From: Himantopus leucocephalus
Lineage: Eukaryota; Chordata; Aves; Charadriiformes; Recurvirostridae
Length of the DNA stretch: 64,000 nucleotides
Direction of reading: 5' to 3'
Assembly (NCBI GenBank): GCA_003993805.1
Contig: RSEF01000020.1
Location: forward strand, 3,332,898 to 3,396,897
A program made the position numbers and the translations under genes. Below are positions 38,063 through 50,024 of the stretch, piece after piece; within the stretch, counting starts at the first letter, position 1; each line of letters opens with the position of its first letter. The notes beneath the pieces are model-generated. The model worked only from the letters and a program-made list of their open reading frames with translations, did not search any database and had not been told where the DNA came from.

Positions 38063-38240
38063 GCTAGACAAATGCAGACTAGAAATATGGTGCACATTTT
38101 TTAGTGCGAGTAATTAACCACTGAAATAAATTACCCAGCGGCAAGGTGGATTCTCCATCATTTGAAGTCCTTAGCTCGAGGCTAAATGTCTTTGTGAAAG
38201 ATATGTCGTAGCTCCAACAGAAGTTATAAGCTTGAGGATG
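38063..38240 (+). mobile_element. ancient CR1 LINE fragment (3' region)
   Basis: This is a diverged CR1-type element. In order, the sequence shows 'ctagacaaatgcagactaga', 'gagtaattaaccactg', 'aatttacc'-like 'aaattaccc', 'ggtggattctccatcatttg' and 'gaaagatatg'. These blocks match the older amniote CR1 subfamilies just upstream of the 3' end. Divergence is much higher than in the CR1 at 38.8 kb, and no reading frame survives. The family call is from remembered consensus, not from an alignment. Confidence 0.8.
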
Positions 38241-38797
38241 TGCCGTCTGTAGGACACGCGTATGTATTTACAGCTTCATTGAGCAGGGTCTGTAGGACCA
38301 TTATTCACGTTCTACACACTTGCTACAGACATTACTGGTGGGATACAGCTCTCCTGCCAGCTGGGAGCAGGACCCAACATTGGCCACTTCTCAGGAAGAT
38401 TCTTAGTAGCTGCTACCCCCAGTGAAATCGGCTGGCCAAAGCATGAGCTTGCTTCGTTCACTATATTTCTCACCAGAGCTGAGCAGAACACTAAAATCTG
38501 TTAGATGTCACAAAAATGGAAAGCATTTCAGAAACACTTCAAGAGGATTTTTTTTTAATCCTGTTCCATGAGCTCTTATTTTGACTGAAGGAAGTCCGGC
38601 AAACCTCAATGGGGTCTAGCCTGAAGAAGTTGTGAATCAGTAAAAATAACAGAAGTCTTTGGATTTCATCTTCAGGAAGTAATGGGATTTCACATTAATA
38701 TGTGCATCTGGGGAAGGATGAGAAACGCTTTTTCATGTGGTACCTGTTTGCTGATGCCCTCTTTCTACCCACCTGGGTGAAACCTGTTTCTATCCGC
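38241..38797. other. unique noncoding sequence between CR1 copies
   Basis: No additional repeat was recognised between the ancient CR1 remnant and the younger CR1 copy. Confidence 0.45.
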
Positions 38798-39082
38798 CTT
38801 TGGACCTGTTGGAGTGGGTCCAGAGGAGGCTACAAAGATGATCAGAGGCTGGAGCACCTCTGCTATGAAGATAGGCTGAGGGAGCTGGTGTTGTTCAATC
38901 TGGAGAAGAGAAGGTTCCAGGGAGACCTTATAGTGGCCTTCCNNNNNNNNNNNNNNNNNNNNNNNNNNNNNNNNNNNNNNNNNNNNNNNNNNNNNNNNNN
39001 NNNNNNNNNNNNNNNNNNNNNNNNNNNNNNNNNNNNNNNNNNATGATCTTCAAGGTCCCTTCCAGCCTAAACCATTCTATGA
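38798..39082 (+). mobile_element. CR1 LINE, 5'-truncated, interrupted by assembly gap
   Basis: The 5' part (38798-38942) encodes the C-terminal end of CR1 ORF2. One frame reads EHLCYEDRLRELVLFNLEKR, close to the usual CR1 sequence EHLSYEERLRELGLFSLEKR as remembered. A frame break lies just upstream near 38835. After 100 N the sequence resumes at 39043 with 'atgatcttcaaggtccctt', the conserved CR1 3' end, finishing near 'ccattctatga'. The copy starts deep inside ORF2, lacks the catalytic reverse-transcriptase core, and cannot be active. Typical CR1 spacing predicts about 250-350 bp between the two parts. Confidence 0.92.
38943..39042. other. assembly gap of 100 N
   Basis: Exactly 100 N bases, a common placeholder for a gap of unknown size, lie inside the CR1 element. 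Confidence 0.97.
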
Positions 39083-41855
39083 AAAGGCTGTATCCACACA
39101 GACCTGCCAACTGAAGGGAAGGGGACAGGTAAAATACAGCAGCCAGCTTAGCAATAAAGGGATGTACACAGTGCAGCCTTCAGGTGCTCGGCCTTGCATG
39201 GACACTCCAGAAACATCCTGAAACCAAACGCTTGGCACCAGCCAGGAGGCAGCTCCATGTGATCCCCAGCGCAGGTCGGTGTCAGATAAGCTTGTCTCAG
39301 CCTAGCTGAAAGCTGACAGATAATGTGATTAAACAATAAGCATTTTGTGACAGTGATGAATCCTGGCATCCGTCTTTCTGCTATGATTAAATCAGTCTGG
39401 AGACAAATTCTTCGTTTCTGACACCAGGTCACTGCACAAGTATGCAGTTCGGTTTTTGTTGTTTTTTGGTTGTTTTTTTTTTTTTTTTATTAGGTACTTA
39501 GTTAAGCAAGGTGCCACAAGCAGTAACGAGGTCACTCAGGATTAATTTCTAGCCTGGTAAATGGCAGGGAGCGGGGAGCATTTTCGTTTGCTCAGCTGTG
39601 GATGTTGACAAGTCTCTTCCTGGCAAAATGGTGCCTGGTTTCTTTCTCCAGAGAGGGCACTCACCCTGCACACACGCACACAAAGAAATAGGTTGTTCCC
39701 ATTTGCTCAATGTTCTTCGACTCCGCTCATTAATAATACCGTGCAAAGCCCGGTGTGACTGGCTGAACAGGATTATGCCATAAGGTATGCAGAAAGCTGT
39801 TGAAGGGCCATATAATTATTGTCATTGATGAAAAGTCCCTTTCACGGCAGTTCTGACGCTTGCAGGTTAAAGAAGGCTTTGCAAATACACTATCAGCCAT
39901 TCACAATTAACTTGGTTATTGATGGCACTCCATAAATGTTTAAAAACACTGAAGGAGAAGTAATAAATGGTTGATTTGTTTCCTTGACTGCAGCTGCTGC
40001 AGGCTTGCGCTGTTTGTGTATAATTCTTTATTCCACTTAACACCGATGTATATATCTTCTCTTACCTCCCCTCCCTGCTTTTAAACTAGGCTAATGAGAT
40101 ATCTTCTGTATTTACTGCGGGCTAAAGAAAACTGCCTGCAGTTCAGCCCTGATAAAAAACATCCAGCAGGCCAGCACCCAGCTTCACCTGTTTGCTTCTC
40201 GGGGGTTTAAGGGATTGCTCAAATCCCACCTGTGGAAACGTGGACATGTTTCCCACCTTCCAGCATGTCCCTTTTACAAACAGTGCTTTAGCCCGGAAGG
40301 TTTTACCATCTCCTGAAACTTGTTTTCAGGTTCTTCCCTGGCCACTGTGCTTAGCTGGAGGATCTGGGGCGATAAACAGAAACTCCTCGCGCCGCCATCC
40401 ATGGAGTGCCTGGTGTGTGTTCCCGTTAACTAGTGCACATGCAGATGCTCATCCCTCCTCTGGATACCTTGTAAATCCAAAATCACCTGGTCTTTTCTGC
40501 CCATCTAATCTAGGGCTTGCTTTCATAAGTGATTAACATCTGCAAATACAAATTGCGCTCAGGTGCAAGTCTCAGGAGTTTAAATGTCGATGTGTGAATC
40601 TTTGTCTTAAACTCGTACCTTCTTTCTCTTTGGTAGCCACTGTAGTGATTCACAGGGCACAGATTACAAGTTTGGGCATGGGTTTGAAAAGAGAAAAAAG
40701 TAACTGTGTGATCAAGAAGAAATTATAACTTCGGTGCTGTGGAATCAGCAGGCAACGCTGCTGCATAGCTTAAAAATAGATGTCCTTGCTCCGTGTCCTT
40801 TTTCACTTGCAGCAATAGTTTTTAGACTCTTCTAATCACTCAGTTTACTTTCCTGTGGGCTGGCAGGGGCATCAGCTCCTGCAAAAAATAGTCTAGTCAG
40901 TGGAATATATCTCCTCTGAAGGACAAGATTGTTCTTCTTTTTGCTTCAAAAAAAAAAAAAAATCTCTGGAAAAGGGAAACGTTTGCTAAAATTCTCTTCA
41001 GAGCAGCTGTATGCTTGATTGTGTTTGTATTGGTGTATGGTGCTCTTTCCCCTCCCTCCAGCCCTTGGGGCATTAAAGGCCACACGCACTAACGGCTCCC
41101 CACCTTAGAGCTAGAAAGGAGAGATCCGTCATCGCCATAAGCCCTCTGCTTGCAGCTTTCAGGCACAGCCACGCATAACGCTGAGCTCCTCTTCACTCTT
41201 CGTCCAGTCCCAGGCAAACCATGGCGCCTTGTGCCCTTGGCGCTGGACGGGCAGCGGGGAAGGCTTGGTGTGAGATACCTGTGACAGTTCCAGCTCCTGG
41301 CCGCCCGCGCCTTTCCCAGGCTGCTCGTTCCTGGGAAGGTCTCAGCTATTTGTGGAGTGAATTACTGAAATGCCACTACCTGTGATGAAGAAACCTGCAG
41401 TCAGTCCTGGTTTATCTAAACAGCACAGGCGCGATGCGGTGCAGGGGAAGTCCTGATGGCAGCAGAAAGGTCTCCTGCGGAAGTGGTGGCATTCACATCG
41501 CTCACTTCAGCGGCGACAGCCCCAGCGCTGGCGTTAAATACAGCCAGACTGCCGCTGAGGCACCTGGGAAGGAAAATTGCTGGCGGGACCCGCGGAATGG
41601 GAAATTCTGTCTCGGAAGATGGTGGCTGTGGCATAGACTTGGGGACCATCGTGACTAACAGCCACAAAATGAGCTCTTGGCCCTGCAGCAGAAGGGCAAC
41701 GCTGCGCATGCATGAAACAAATCAAGCGGAATTAGGGGAATAACCTCACCTCTGTCCTCAGGACTGTAGTGATGGCTGCTGGAGGACTGCAACTGCTTCT
41801 GACATTGCCTCTTCAGGAGTGACAAGAAGATCTTACAGAGACCTCAAAGGGAGGC
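39083..41855. other. unique noncoding sequence
   Basis: A T tract lies at 39473-39488. The stretch 39830-39980 is AT-rich and repeat-free, and might be conserved noncoding DNA. A GC-richer region runs from 41150 to 41640 with scattered CpGs. No gene or interspersed repeat was recognised. Confidence 0.5.
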
Positions 41856-42090
41856 TATGAAAATGATTCAGGGGATGGGAAACGAGTTACATGACCTGAA
41901 GCACAGAGAACTCTATTCATTAGCTTATTAAAAGATGGAGAGGAGATTTTATCGTTCGTTTTAAGAACATGTACATGGAGAGGAGTCTTGAGAGTCAAGG
42001 GCCTTTTGACCTTGCAAAATAGAGCCTAACAAGAAGGCTGGAAAATGAGCGTGGAGAAATTCAGCCTTGAAATAAGACAGCATTTCGCAG
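41856..42090 (+). mobile_element. ancient CR1 LINE fragment (end of ORF2 and start of 3' region)
   Basis: Successive blocks match old amniote CR1: 'ctgaagcacagagaactcta', 'agcttattaaaagatggaga', 'aagggccttttgacctt' and 'ggctggaaaatgag', then 'gagaaattcagccttgaaat'. The element is strongly diverged with small indels. Its last blocks correspond to where the fragment at 38063-38240 begins in the consensus, with about 40 bp of overlap. Similarity may begin weakly some tens of bases earlier. Confidence 0.8.
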
Positions 42091-45000
42091 CAGCCAGGCT
42101 GAGCCGGGCTGGCTGTGGACTTGCAAGCGGATCGTGTGCAATGAGATTCGGTATCTTAGAAGAAAAGAATTTCCATCCAATTTCAGTGAGAACCTCTCTT
42201 CACTGGCTGTTAGCGCTGGCGGGAGGCTGGGTTGCCGGCATGCCTGTACTGCCTTCCAAGTCTCTGAGCTGCAGTCCCACAGCGCCGTCCCCGTTCTGCT
42301 GCGTTAAGGGTTGCTCTCGCACGTCCCTCCTCCCCGGGGCGAAGAGCAGCGCTGTGCCAGAGTACTGTCACATGCACGAAGGGACCAGGGCATGTGAACT
42401 CTGCCTTCTTTGCTTTATTTGATGTTTTTTGAGCTTTAATTGAGGTGCAGTCCTGGGCATTTTAAACAAATTCAAACCTCTCCCTATGTGGTAGCAGCAG
42501 CCAGGCAAAAGAAACAGGAAACTATGCTCCTCTGTGGAGGCTATTTTTTTTCCCCAGCTATTTAAATGGAGGCATGAATGGAGGCACCAGGCATGAATTT
42601 AACCCTTTTCCTGGGAGGGTTCAGTAAATACCGTTAGCAGGTAGGAAATGATAGATGTGACTGCTTACCCACAGCTGCAGCCTCGCTGCAAAGAACTGAA
42701 CATCATGTACGGACCTTCCGTAGAAGGGAAACCAGGAAGAGAGGCAAGGCAGGTCTTTATGTGGTTTCAGTTCTTTGTTCTTTTCCCTTTTTTCTGCCAT
42801 TTCACTTGCCCAACATCTTAGATCTAAACAAAGTATCGATACATCCCATAGAGTTACACCAGGGACACATTTGACCCATTTATTTTTGAGTGCTCATGCT
42901 CTCTTTTTGGTATCTGCTCCAGTGTGTGCTATAAAAAAAAGGGCTTCATTAAAGGGAAAGGTATTTGAAAAGGTGCCTGTGTGTAAAAGAACACGTTGGG
43001 AGCTAATGGGGGCTTTCAGGGGACTTGACTGCACCAGTGATAATTGAAACAAACAGACCTCGGTGGCCTAAACTCATTCAGCGGAGCTATATTCCTCTTC
43101 CTTTTATATTATACATGCAGTAGTTTAGCACTCCCCAGCTCCCCACTGGCATTAAGAGACACTTACAGCTGTTCTCCTCTCCCTAATAACAGCACTCTGT
43201 AGAGTTAATGGTGGGCTCCGGGGGCCTGATGAAGTGCTGCGGGGCTCTGACGATGCCAGCCAGAGGACTTGCCATATGCCTGGGGAATTTCACCTCTGTT
43301 TAGACTCAATTCAGCCGAAACTCCCAAGGTGAAATTCCATTTAGGTCGGTACATTTCTGCACTAACAATTATAGTTATGTGGTGAGCGCTTGCTTTTATT
43401 TCTGCTGGGCTGGTGTCTGCTGTATGTAACCAGATCTGCGCTGCCTTCACCCCTGCCGTGCTGACCCCAATTGCAGGAGGAGAAAGGAAATTGAGATTTA
43501 AATAGGGAAAACTTTGGTTCAAACAAAAATAAATAAATAAAACCACGAGATAAGCCAAAGACGTTTTGTGCTGATTTTCTCTGCTGCTGCTCTTACAGAA
43601 CAAGGAGAAGAGTAAAGTAGTAGACCTTTCTGTCTGACACGCTCATATCAGTCTAAGATAACCTATGGAGGACAGTGGATTTATTCTAATTTTATAGACA
43701 AGCAGAAAAATTATATAGAGTATATTAGATAGATATTATATAGAAAGCAGAATTTGCATTGGTCATAGTCGTTACTAAGCATAAGCAACAATGCCCCAAT
43801 GAATGAGAAAATAGCTACAGAAGGTAGAAAAATAGTGAATTCCATAATGACTTTTATGCCTCTCTCTACAGGGCCTTGACCGGGTGGTCCCAGCCCAGTG
43901 CCCTCTGCGAGCCGGCTGCTGACCCAACGCGCGGTGCCTTTGGGCTGGCCCGTGGAGGACAGTCCCTGGTCCTGCTGCATACAGGGGGATGGGTCCCCCT
44001 TTCCTCCCAGGCCCCATCAACACCCATTTATCCCAGCAGCCAGTGAGCGTCAGGATCTGTGGAATTTGTTGCTGCCCTCCGTGGGGTCACACAGGGAGAG
44101 CCCCCGCACAGGTACTGCCAGGGCTGCGCTACTGAGATCCTCTGCAGTACCCCAGCTGTTCGCTACAGGTAAGTTACGTTTTCAAGCTTTCCTTCACAAC
44201 CACGGAACTACAAACTTCATATATTCATTTGCTTGGAGTCGTCTTTTGTTATTCTGCTAATTGTTATGTGTTTTTCAGAACCAGGAAGCTCAGGTCTGGG
44301 TACAATTATACAAATCTCACTTATCCATACTTACCCGTGTCCTTAACGAAGCCCTGGGTATGGTAAGATTTTCTAACCCCCACCTACCTATCAGTGCAGC
44401 AAATACAGTTTAGAAGGTTTTTGTTCTTAAAAAAACGAAATCTGTGTGTTTATTTATAGATGTTTCTCTTGTGCATTCTTGGCAGATTGCATTGGAGAAA
44501 ATGCTTGCTTAATCTTGGGCAAAGGGAAATCTTCCCATCTGTGCTCTGTTGGCCCGTGTTGGAGTCCAGTCCTGCTTGCACCAGACCTTGTCCTCCCCTT
44601 GCTCCATCTGATGTCCCAGGGGAGCCCAGGATGGAGGTGTTGCAGCTCAGGCAATGTGAGGAGGAGGTGGGGAGGCACGTGCATACGGAGCCCACCTCCA
44701 GCCTGTCCCTACAGCTCTCCTGGGCACTGCACAGAGCTGGCAGGTTGGCCATCGTGCTGTGATGGGTGATGGTAGCCCCAGATACCCCCGGTGTGTTGCC
44801 TGAGGTAGTGCTTAGAGCAGCTCCGCAGAGCCAGGAGGGAGGTGGCTTTGCAGATGTCCACCAGGAAAGACATACATCAGGCTTTAGCCCCTTGAGGGGC
44901 TTCACCAGCAGGATTCGGGAGCCTCTGGGACTGCGTATTGTATAGGAATATTGGATCTGTTGGTGCCGTCTATGTCTACCTGGGTCCAACATGACATCTA

Positions 45001-45871
45001 CAAACCTGAAACCATTTGTGTAGGTTTTAGCTCTTTTCAAATCTGATGCTGTGTGCAGCTGCTGTGAGCACGGAAACTTGTCTCTGACCTTTTGAAACCG
45101 TAACTTCTATCAGTCATGTCTCTTACTAATTGCTGCTGAGGTTCACGGCCCTGGGTGGAAGGAAGTGTGTTACAAAACTGCCCTTGCAAAATATAAATTA
45201 TTTTAATTACAGTCAACATGCACTTAATGTGAAACACAGCGAAATAAGTTTCCGGCTGGCTTTTCTGGCTGCATCTGTAAAATGCACAAGCACATCCTGG
45301 CTGTGCAGAAGCTGGGTGTGCCCGTGTCGGGGTTCACTGCAGTAGTGGTTTGTAAGTTCGGGAGCTCACACGCACACTCCTGTTGTCCATGCCTCAGCGA
45401 GGATTGTCCTTTCATAGAGTAGACAGGCTTGCAGTTTTTGCAGATGCAATTAGGGAAGTCTGCTAAAAATGCAATGTGAGATTCAGCTATTTACTTTCCT
45501 CTCTTTTTTTTTTTCTTTCTTTTTGCATTTGGTAGATGGGTGTCAGTGTTTTTCTCTGAGGTGCTGCAGCCACGTAATGCACTTTTCTGCAGGTTCAAGA
45601 TAAGTCTAGCTTCACACCACAGATCCCTTCTTTTTGGAATAATGTCTTTGCTCTGTAGCAGGGTTTGTCAGGAAAGGTGCCTGTGCTAACTTAAAGCAGC
45701 TGCTAAAGCCCTGGCTTCTAGTTCATTCCTATTAAGTAAAGCTCTTAAGCGTGTTTCTTTACTGAAAGCCTAAGATCTGCGTCAGTCTTTGCTGAATAGG
45801 GATTGATTTAAAGTTGTGCTTAAATACCTTGTGGAACAGAGGCACATATAAAGAAACGTGCAGCTGGAGTT
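42091..45871. other. unique noncoding sequence
   Basis: No gene was recognised. An AAAT microsatellite lies at 43526-43542. The 196-codon minus-strand frame at 44450-45040 has three competing frames and no domain, so it is judged chance. Confidence 0.5.
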
Positions 45872-45952
45872 TCTCCTCATTTGCACTGACGTGAATCAGG
45901 CATAAATTCACTGAAACCAGTGCTACATGTGAGGGAAGAGTCAGGTCCCAGG
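45872..45952 (+). repeat. ancient amniote repeat fragment of unassigned family
   Basis: The order 'tgcactgacgtgaatcaggc', 'ttcactgaaaccagtgctac' and 'gtgagggaagagtcagg' fits, in diverged form, a repeat remembered as 'ccactgacttcagtgg...gatttacaccagtgtaagtgag...caggccc'. The family is not assigned. Confidence 0.5.
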
Positions 45953-47180
45953 CATATTAAAAAATAGCTGTGAATATTTCAATTGTCTCACAAAACTAAA
46001 CCATATTTTTAGGAAACTAAAACTATCAGCCATAGCTCTGCTTTAAAAATCAACCCCTCAGCTGCCAGCAACACGGCCTGTTAGCTGTTCCATTAGCCCA
46101 TATCTCCTTTCCAAAAAGACGTATTTGAATGTTCATGCAATCAAGCTATCGTGTTGGCTGAGCATCCTTCAGAGCTTTCTACTATACAATAATATGGCTA
46201 TCACTTTGTGCCTAATGTTTCATAAAAATGCCATATATAATGTTACCTTCTTGGCTTCCTATCTTCTTTAATGAAAGGTTGCAAGAGTTTCATTTCCAAA
46301 TGGTTACTCTACCAATCATAAAAAAGAAGAAGAAAAAAGAAGAGCTAGGATGCTATTGTAAAATGCTCTGTAATTGTGATGGTGGGGAGGGAAGTGGGCT
46401 TCCTATTCCCTATAGCACTCAAAAGCAGGAACATAATGAATGTATTATCAGCTATAGTAATCATCACATCTCATTTCTGCAATTATATATTATGTTTGTG
46501 TTTATGTTCAGCGTTTCTTACATCTCCCACGTATAAACATACAAGAGATGCTGGGATTTGGAACATCACAATAGACACACCAAGCCCTTGACTTTGGTGA
46601 CATTCCTCCCAAGTATTAATTTATGTAACAAAAATATATGGGTATGTAGAAATTGATACAAACAGCTTCCTGAGTAACACACAGATGTGGTGTTTGTGCC
46701 TTCTGTTACCTAGCTGCCCAGTGACGTCCTGTGCATTCAAAAAGAATTTCTCATGAGCAATTACCTCTCTGTGCTATGCTTCCTGCAGTTCTCAGGAACA
46801 AGCTGCGCTCTGGTTTCTGAAAAATAGGCTTGTGGGAGATTCATTTTTTCCCCCCCTATCATTTCTGATCCCTGCTTCCCTTTTTATAGGCTTGGAAAGG
46901 CTACAGAGTCATTTCTACTTTAACTTTTCCTAGTCGAATATTTTAGGTACCTGACTTTGCCCATCTCTAATAAGTGGGCAGACGTCTGAAAAGCTGCTCA
47001 CCATTTCTGTGGGTTCATTGACATTTTGAAAATGTGCTTCTTTTTATCATCTCCAAAATGTCTTCCCCTACAAACATCATACTTAGAATGATTTATTAGC
47101 CTTTCTGGAGATTTCTGCCTTTTAATACCTGCTGGGAAATTTTCCAGGAGGTTGCAAGGATGTAAAAAATTTGCTCTGGG
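45953..47180. other. unique noncoding sequence
   Basis: A GAA/A-rich tract lies at about 46320-46343. No gene or interspersed repeat was recognised. Confidence 0.5.
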
Positions 47181-47253
47181 ATACATACATATAGATGTGC
47201 ATATATATGTAGGTATATGTACATATGTATACGCATATATATGTGCATATATA
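47181..47253. repeat. alternating AT/GT tract
   Basis: An imperfect run of alternating purine-pyrimidine units (ATAC, ATAT, ATGT, GTGC) covers about 73 bp and includes the perfect palindrome atatgtacatat. It is a degenerate microsatellite with potential for cruciform or Z-type structure. Confidence 0.75.
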
Positions 47254-47637
47254 ACCACACTTGGCTAACAACAAGATGGATTAATCTAGACTTACAGAGG
47301 AAAGGAATATGAAAAGGAGATGGGGCAAGACAAGCAAAAACCTTTTCTTAAGGTTGGCAAAGAGGAACTGATTTGAAAATAGATCTTATTTTTGTAGTAC
47401 AGGGGACATCCTTATTTTCACATCTCCGTCAGCGCTTGGGTCTGACTTCTTAGACCCAGCTGTGACTAAAGCACTCATAGCTTTTGTGCTGAATTTCTTG
47501 TCCCAGGCTCTTGCAGAGCTGAATCAAGACAGCGCAGTGAGTCCCAGCAGCAGCGTGTGGCCTCCCAACAGGGAGTGCACAACTCTTCTAGACATACAGG
47601 AGCTCTGACTCTTCATCGGTGGAGTTTTGGTCTGACA
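47254..47637. other. unique noncoding sequence
   Basis: Nothing recognisable was seen between the AT/GT tract and the perfect hairpin. Confidence 0.45.
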
Positions 47638-47682
47638 AACTTGTGCTTTCAACCCAACAAAGTTGGGTTGAAAGCACAAGTT
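47638..47682. repeat. perfect inverted repeat (21-bp arms, 3-base loop)
   Basis: The left arm at 47638-47658 and the right arm at 47662-47682 are exact reverse complements, separated only by AAA at 47659-47661. Pairing stops abruptly outside both arms. The transcript of either strand would fold into a short, fully paired hairpin. It is too short for a standard microRNA precursor and lacks terminator context. A template-switch mutation or a read artefact is the simplest origin. Confidence 0.93.
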
Positions 47683-49559
47683 GACCCTTTGAGCTAAGGA
47701 TACTACTGTTGAAGATTCAGATGCTTATCTATCAATGTTGGAAATTTAAACAACATTGACTCCCATATGTCTGTCCAGATTTCTTCCCTGCTTCCCAGAT
47801 GGAAATGCAGATGCTGTGCTACGTTTGCAGAGTCAGCCCACTGAATCCAAAAAAGACATATTTCAGGTCTGTAGAAACCCGAATCCCTCTGAAAGTCTTG
47901 GTGTGCGTTGTCGCAACATGCACGTGTGCCTGCCCATTTGTCCAGACCGGTCGAGAGCAGTGGCTCTGCCTGGGCTCTTGGCTCTCTGAAAAGCCTGACA
48001 AGTGTCTACACAGAGCGGAAAGGAACTCAGCAACATGTGAAAAGTGTAATTTGTGAGCAAAGGACAAAATGTGGCACATGAGGCCAAGAGAAGGCATTTC
48101 AGTGAGTTTCTAGTCCAGTATTTACCTTTGTCATCAAAGAGAGGGGCAGATTTAATAATTCTCTGTGATAACTTATGCTGTTGGGGTGACACGAAGAGGC
48201 AGAGTATGATGGTGCAGCTTTTCCCTTTCCGCACCTCTTCTGAACTACAACAGTAATCCTCTGCATCCACACTCGTTTCTATGAACGCTGCTTGCTTTCT
48301 TTAACCTTAATAGGATTTTCAAAGACTTGAAGCTGTCTGGCAGTCGTCTTCTTGAATCCTTTTGGAGATAATCAGGCTGATGTGCTAATCACATTTGTGC
48401 TGTATTTAAAAATAGTGGGATAAAGTCTGAAAAGTGCTGAGGAGCACTATTCACCTGCAGCTTGTTTACAAGCAAAGCAGAAAGAAAAGAGGTGGCGGAC
48501 AGCATAGCAAATGGGGATGTCCAGATGCTTTGCATTTGAATCAGAAAATAAGCCAAACCCCGATTACTCAGTGGATTGAGGTTCTTCTGCTGTGGTCGGG
48601 GTGAGCAGGGGAGCATAGTTGTTTCAGCTTGATCACATCTGAAGATAAACACCCCAGGCTGATCCTTCCTCAGCCCCGTGAGCAGTCTCTGATCTGTGGG
48701 ATTTACACTATACATGATTAGGTGTGAAACGGAGGGGAAGTTTATTGCGGAATGTTTGGCATGGGCTTGGGGAGTAAATTGATAAAGACGACGTGTACAT
48801 TGTCAGGTCGGGTGTTCTTAATTTATAGAAACCCTGAGAGCCATTACTCAGTTCCACCCTGTGCAGTTCTCCCTGCCAAATCCTACTGTATTTATAGGAA
48901 TAAAAAGGAAGACCTGGTTGAAGATGAAGCAGCCACTAATACAGACATGCACACGCTTACACAAAATGCTCAGGTTTTGAGGTCTGTCAGTCTTTCTTTA
49001 GAGAGAGCTCTTACACCAAAAGGTAGTCAATGTAGAGACACACAAAATGAATTCACTCTCCAGCTTTTTTTTTTATTCGGGGGTTCTCTTGGGTATAATA
49101 TAAACCACTCTCTCCAGTCCCATAATTAGGTACAAAAGTGGAAGGAGGAAGGCAATACACTTAAAATTTCCTAGAACCATTAGAGCATATCACATCCTAA
49201 AATGATCACCCTTGATCTCAGAGAGCGCCTGCTCACAAGTGGCTTAAATCTGTTACTCTCCCTTCCAGGTGCATTTTAAGCTGCCGGGAGGATGAATAGG
49301 CTGCAGATCCCTTTCTGCTGTCCTGGCTCGGAGCAGGCACGAAGGAGGCAAAGGCTCTCGCTCCCTGTGGTGCACTGCGGCGTCCCGCAGCCTCCTTCGC
49401 CTGCGGTCTGGCTCTCCTTGGGGGTGTTGTCTGGCGAGCTGGAGATGAGGGCACTGCACAGGAAAGGGAAGATGTCGGGGCAAATCTACAGCATCTCAAC
49501 TGCCCTGAGCCTCACCGCAGCAGCGGCTCAAGTTAGAGGAGCTTCAGACACATTAGTTG
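47683..49559. other. unique noncoding sequence
   Basis: No interspersed repeat was recognised. The longest frame in the window (214 codons, 49292-49936, plus) starts here and runs on through the CA microsatellite, giving an Ala-His-Arg-Thr-His repeat peptide. This argues against it being a real gene. Confidence 0.5.
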
Positions 49560-49789
49560 CCCTTGGTGAGAAGGCACTGTCCATGTTCGTTTTGGATGTC
49601 GCTGTTAATGAGTATGATTATTCTCCGGCTCACATGTCTCTTTCCATTAATCGTGGCATACCGCTGCCTGACACCCTGAACATGTTCTCTTTCTGCTTTG
49701 CATCGTGCAGCCTGCTGCATAAATGGCAATGCAAATGTTTCCTTGATAATTTTGTCACACCAAATCTGATCAAATTTATTCGGTGTCAT
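49560..49789. promoter_or_regulatory. candidate conserved noncoding/enhancer-like block
   Basis: This block is free of simple repeats, AT-rich, and carries a perfect octamer ATGCAAAT at 49729-49736, the POU-factor core site. It also contains 'ttccattaat' and 'gataatttt' type homeobox-like sites. The composition resembles vertebrate developmental enhancers, but one sequence cannot show conservation. This is inference only. Confidence 0.25.
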
Positions 49790-49827
49790 GCACACGCGCG
49801 CACACACACACACACACATGCGCGTGC
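49790..49827. repeat. CA/CG dinucleotide microsatellite
   Basis: A CA run is bounded on both sides by alternating CG/CA steps ('gcacacgcgcg' at the left, 'atgcgcgtgc' at the right), about 38 bp of unbroken purine-pyrimidine alternation. Such tracts have Z-DNA potential and are usually length-polymorphic. Confidence 0.9.
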
Positions 49828-50024
49828 ACTCAAAGACATCTGCCCTGAGGCTTTAAAGCCAAACTCTGCTCTCTTAGTTGAGGAAACCCAGCAGGAAGTT
49901 GTCCGGAGTGCTTGTGCCTTAAGTGACCTGTTTTAATCAGTTTTGTGGGCTGGCTGAGCTTTGTGGTACAAAAGGAAGATGTGGTGGTTGTGCTCTTGAA
50001 AAAAAAGCACTGTCTAGTCATGCA

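Noticed and set aside
44450..45040. 196-codon minus-strand open frame
   Set aside because: Other long frames overlap it on both strands, typical of GC-rich stop-poor DNA; no domain was recognised.
49292..49936. Longest open frame, 214 codons, plus strand
   Set aside because: It runs through the CA microsatellite, producing a His/Thr/Ala/Arg repeat peptide, and shows no domain or splice context. Chance frames of this length are expected in 64 kb read in six frames.
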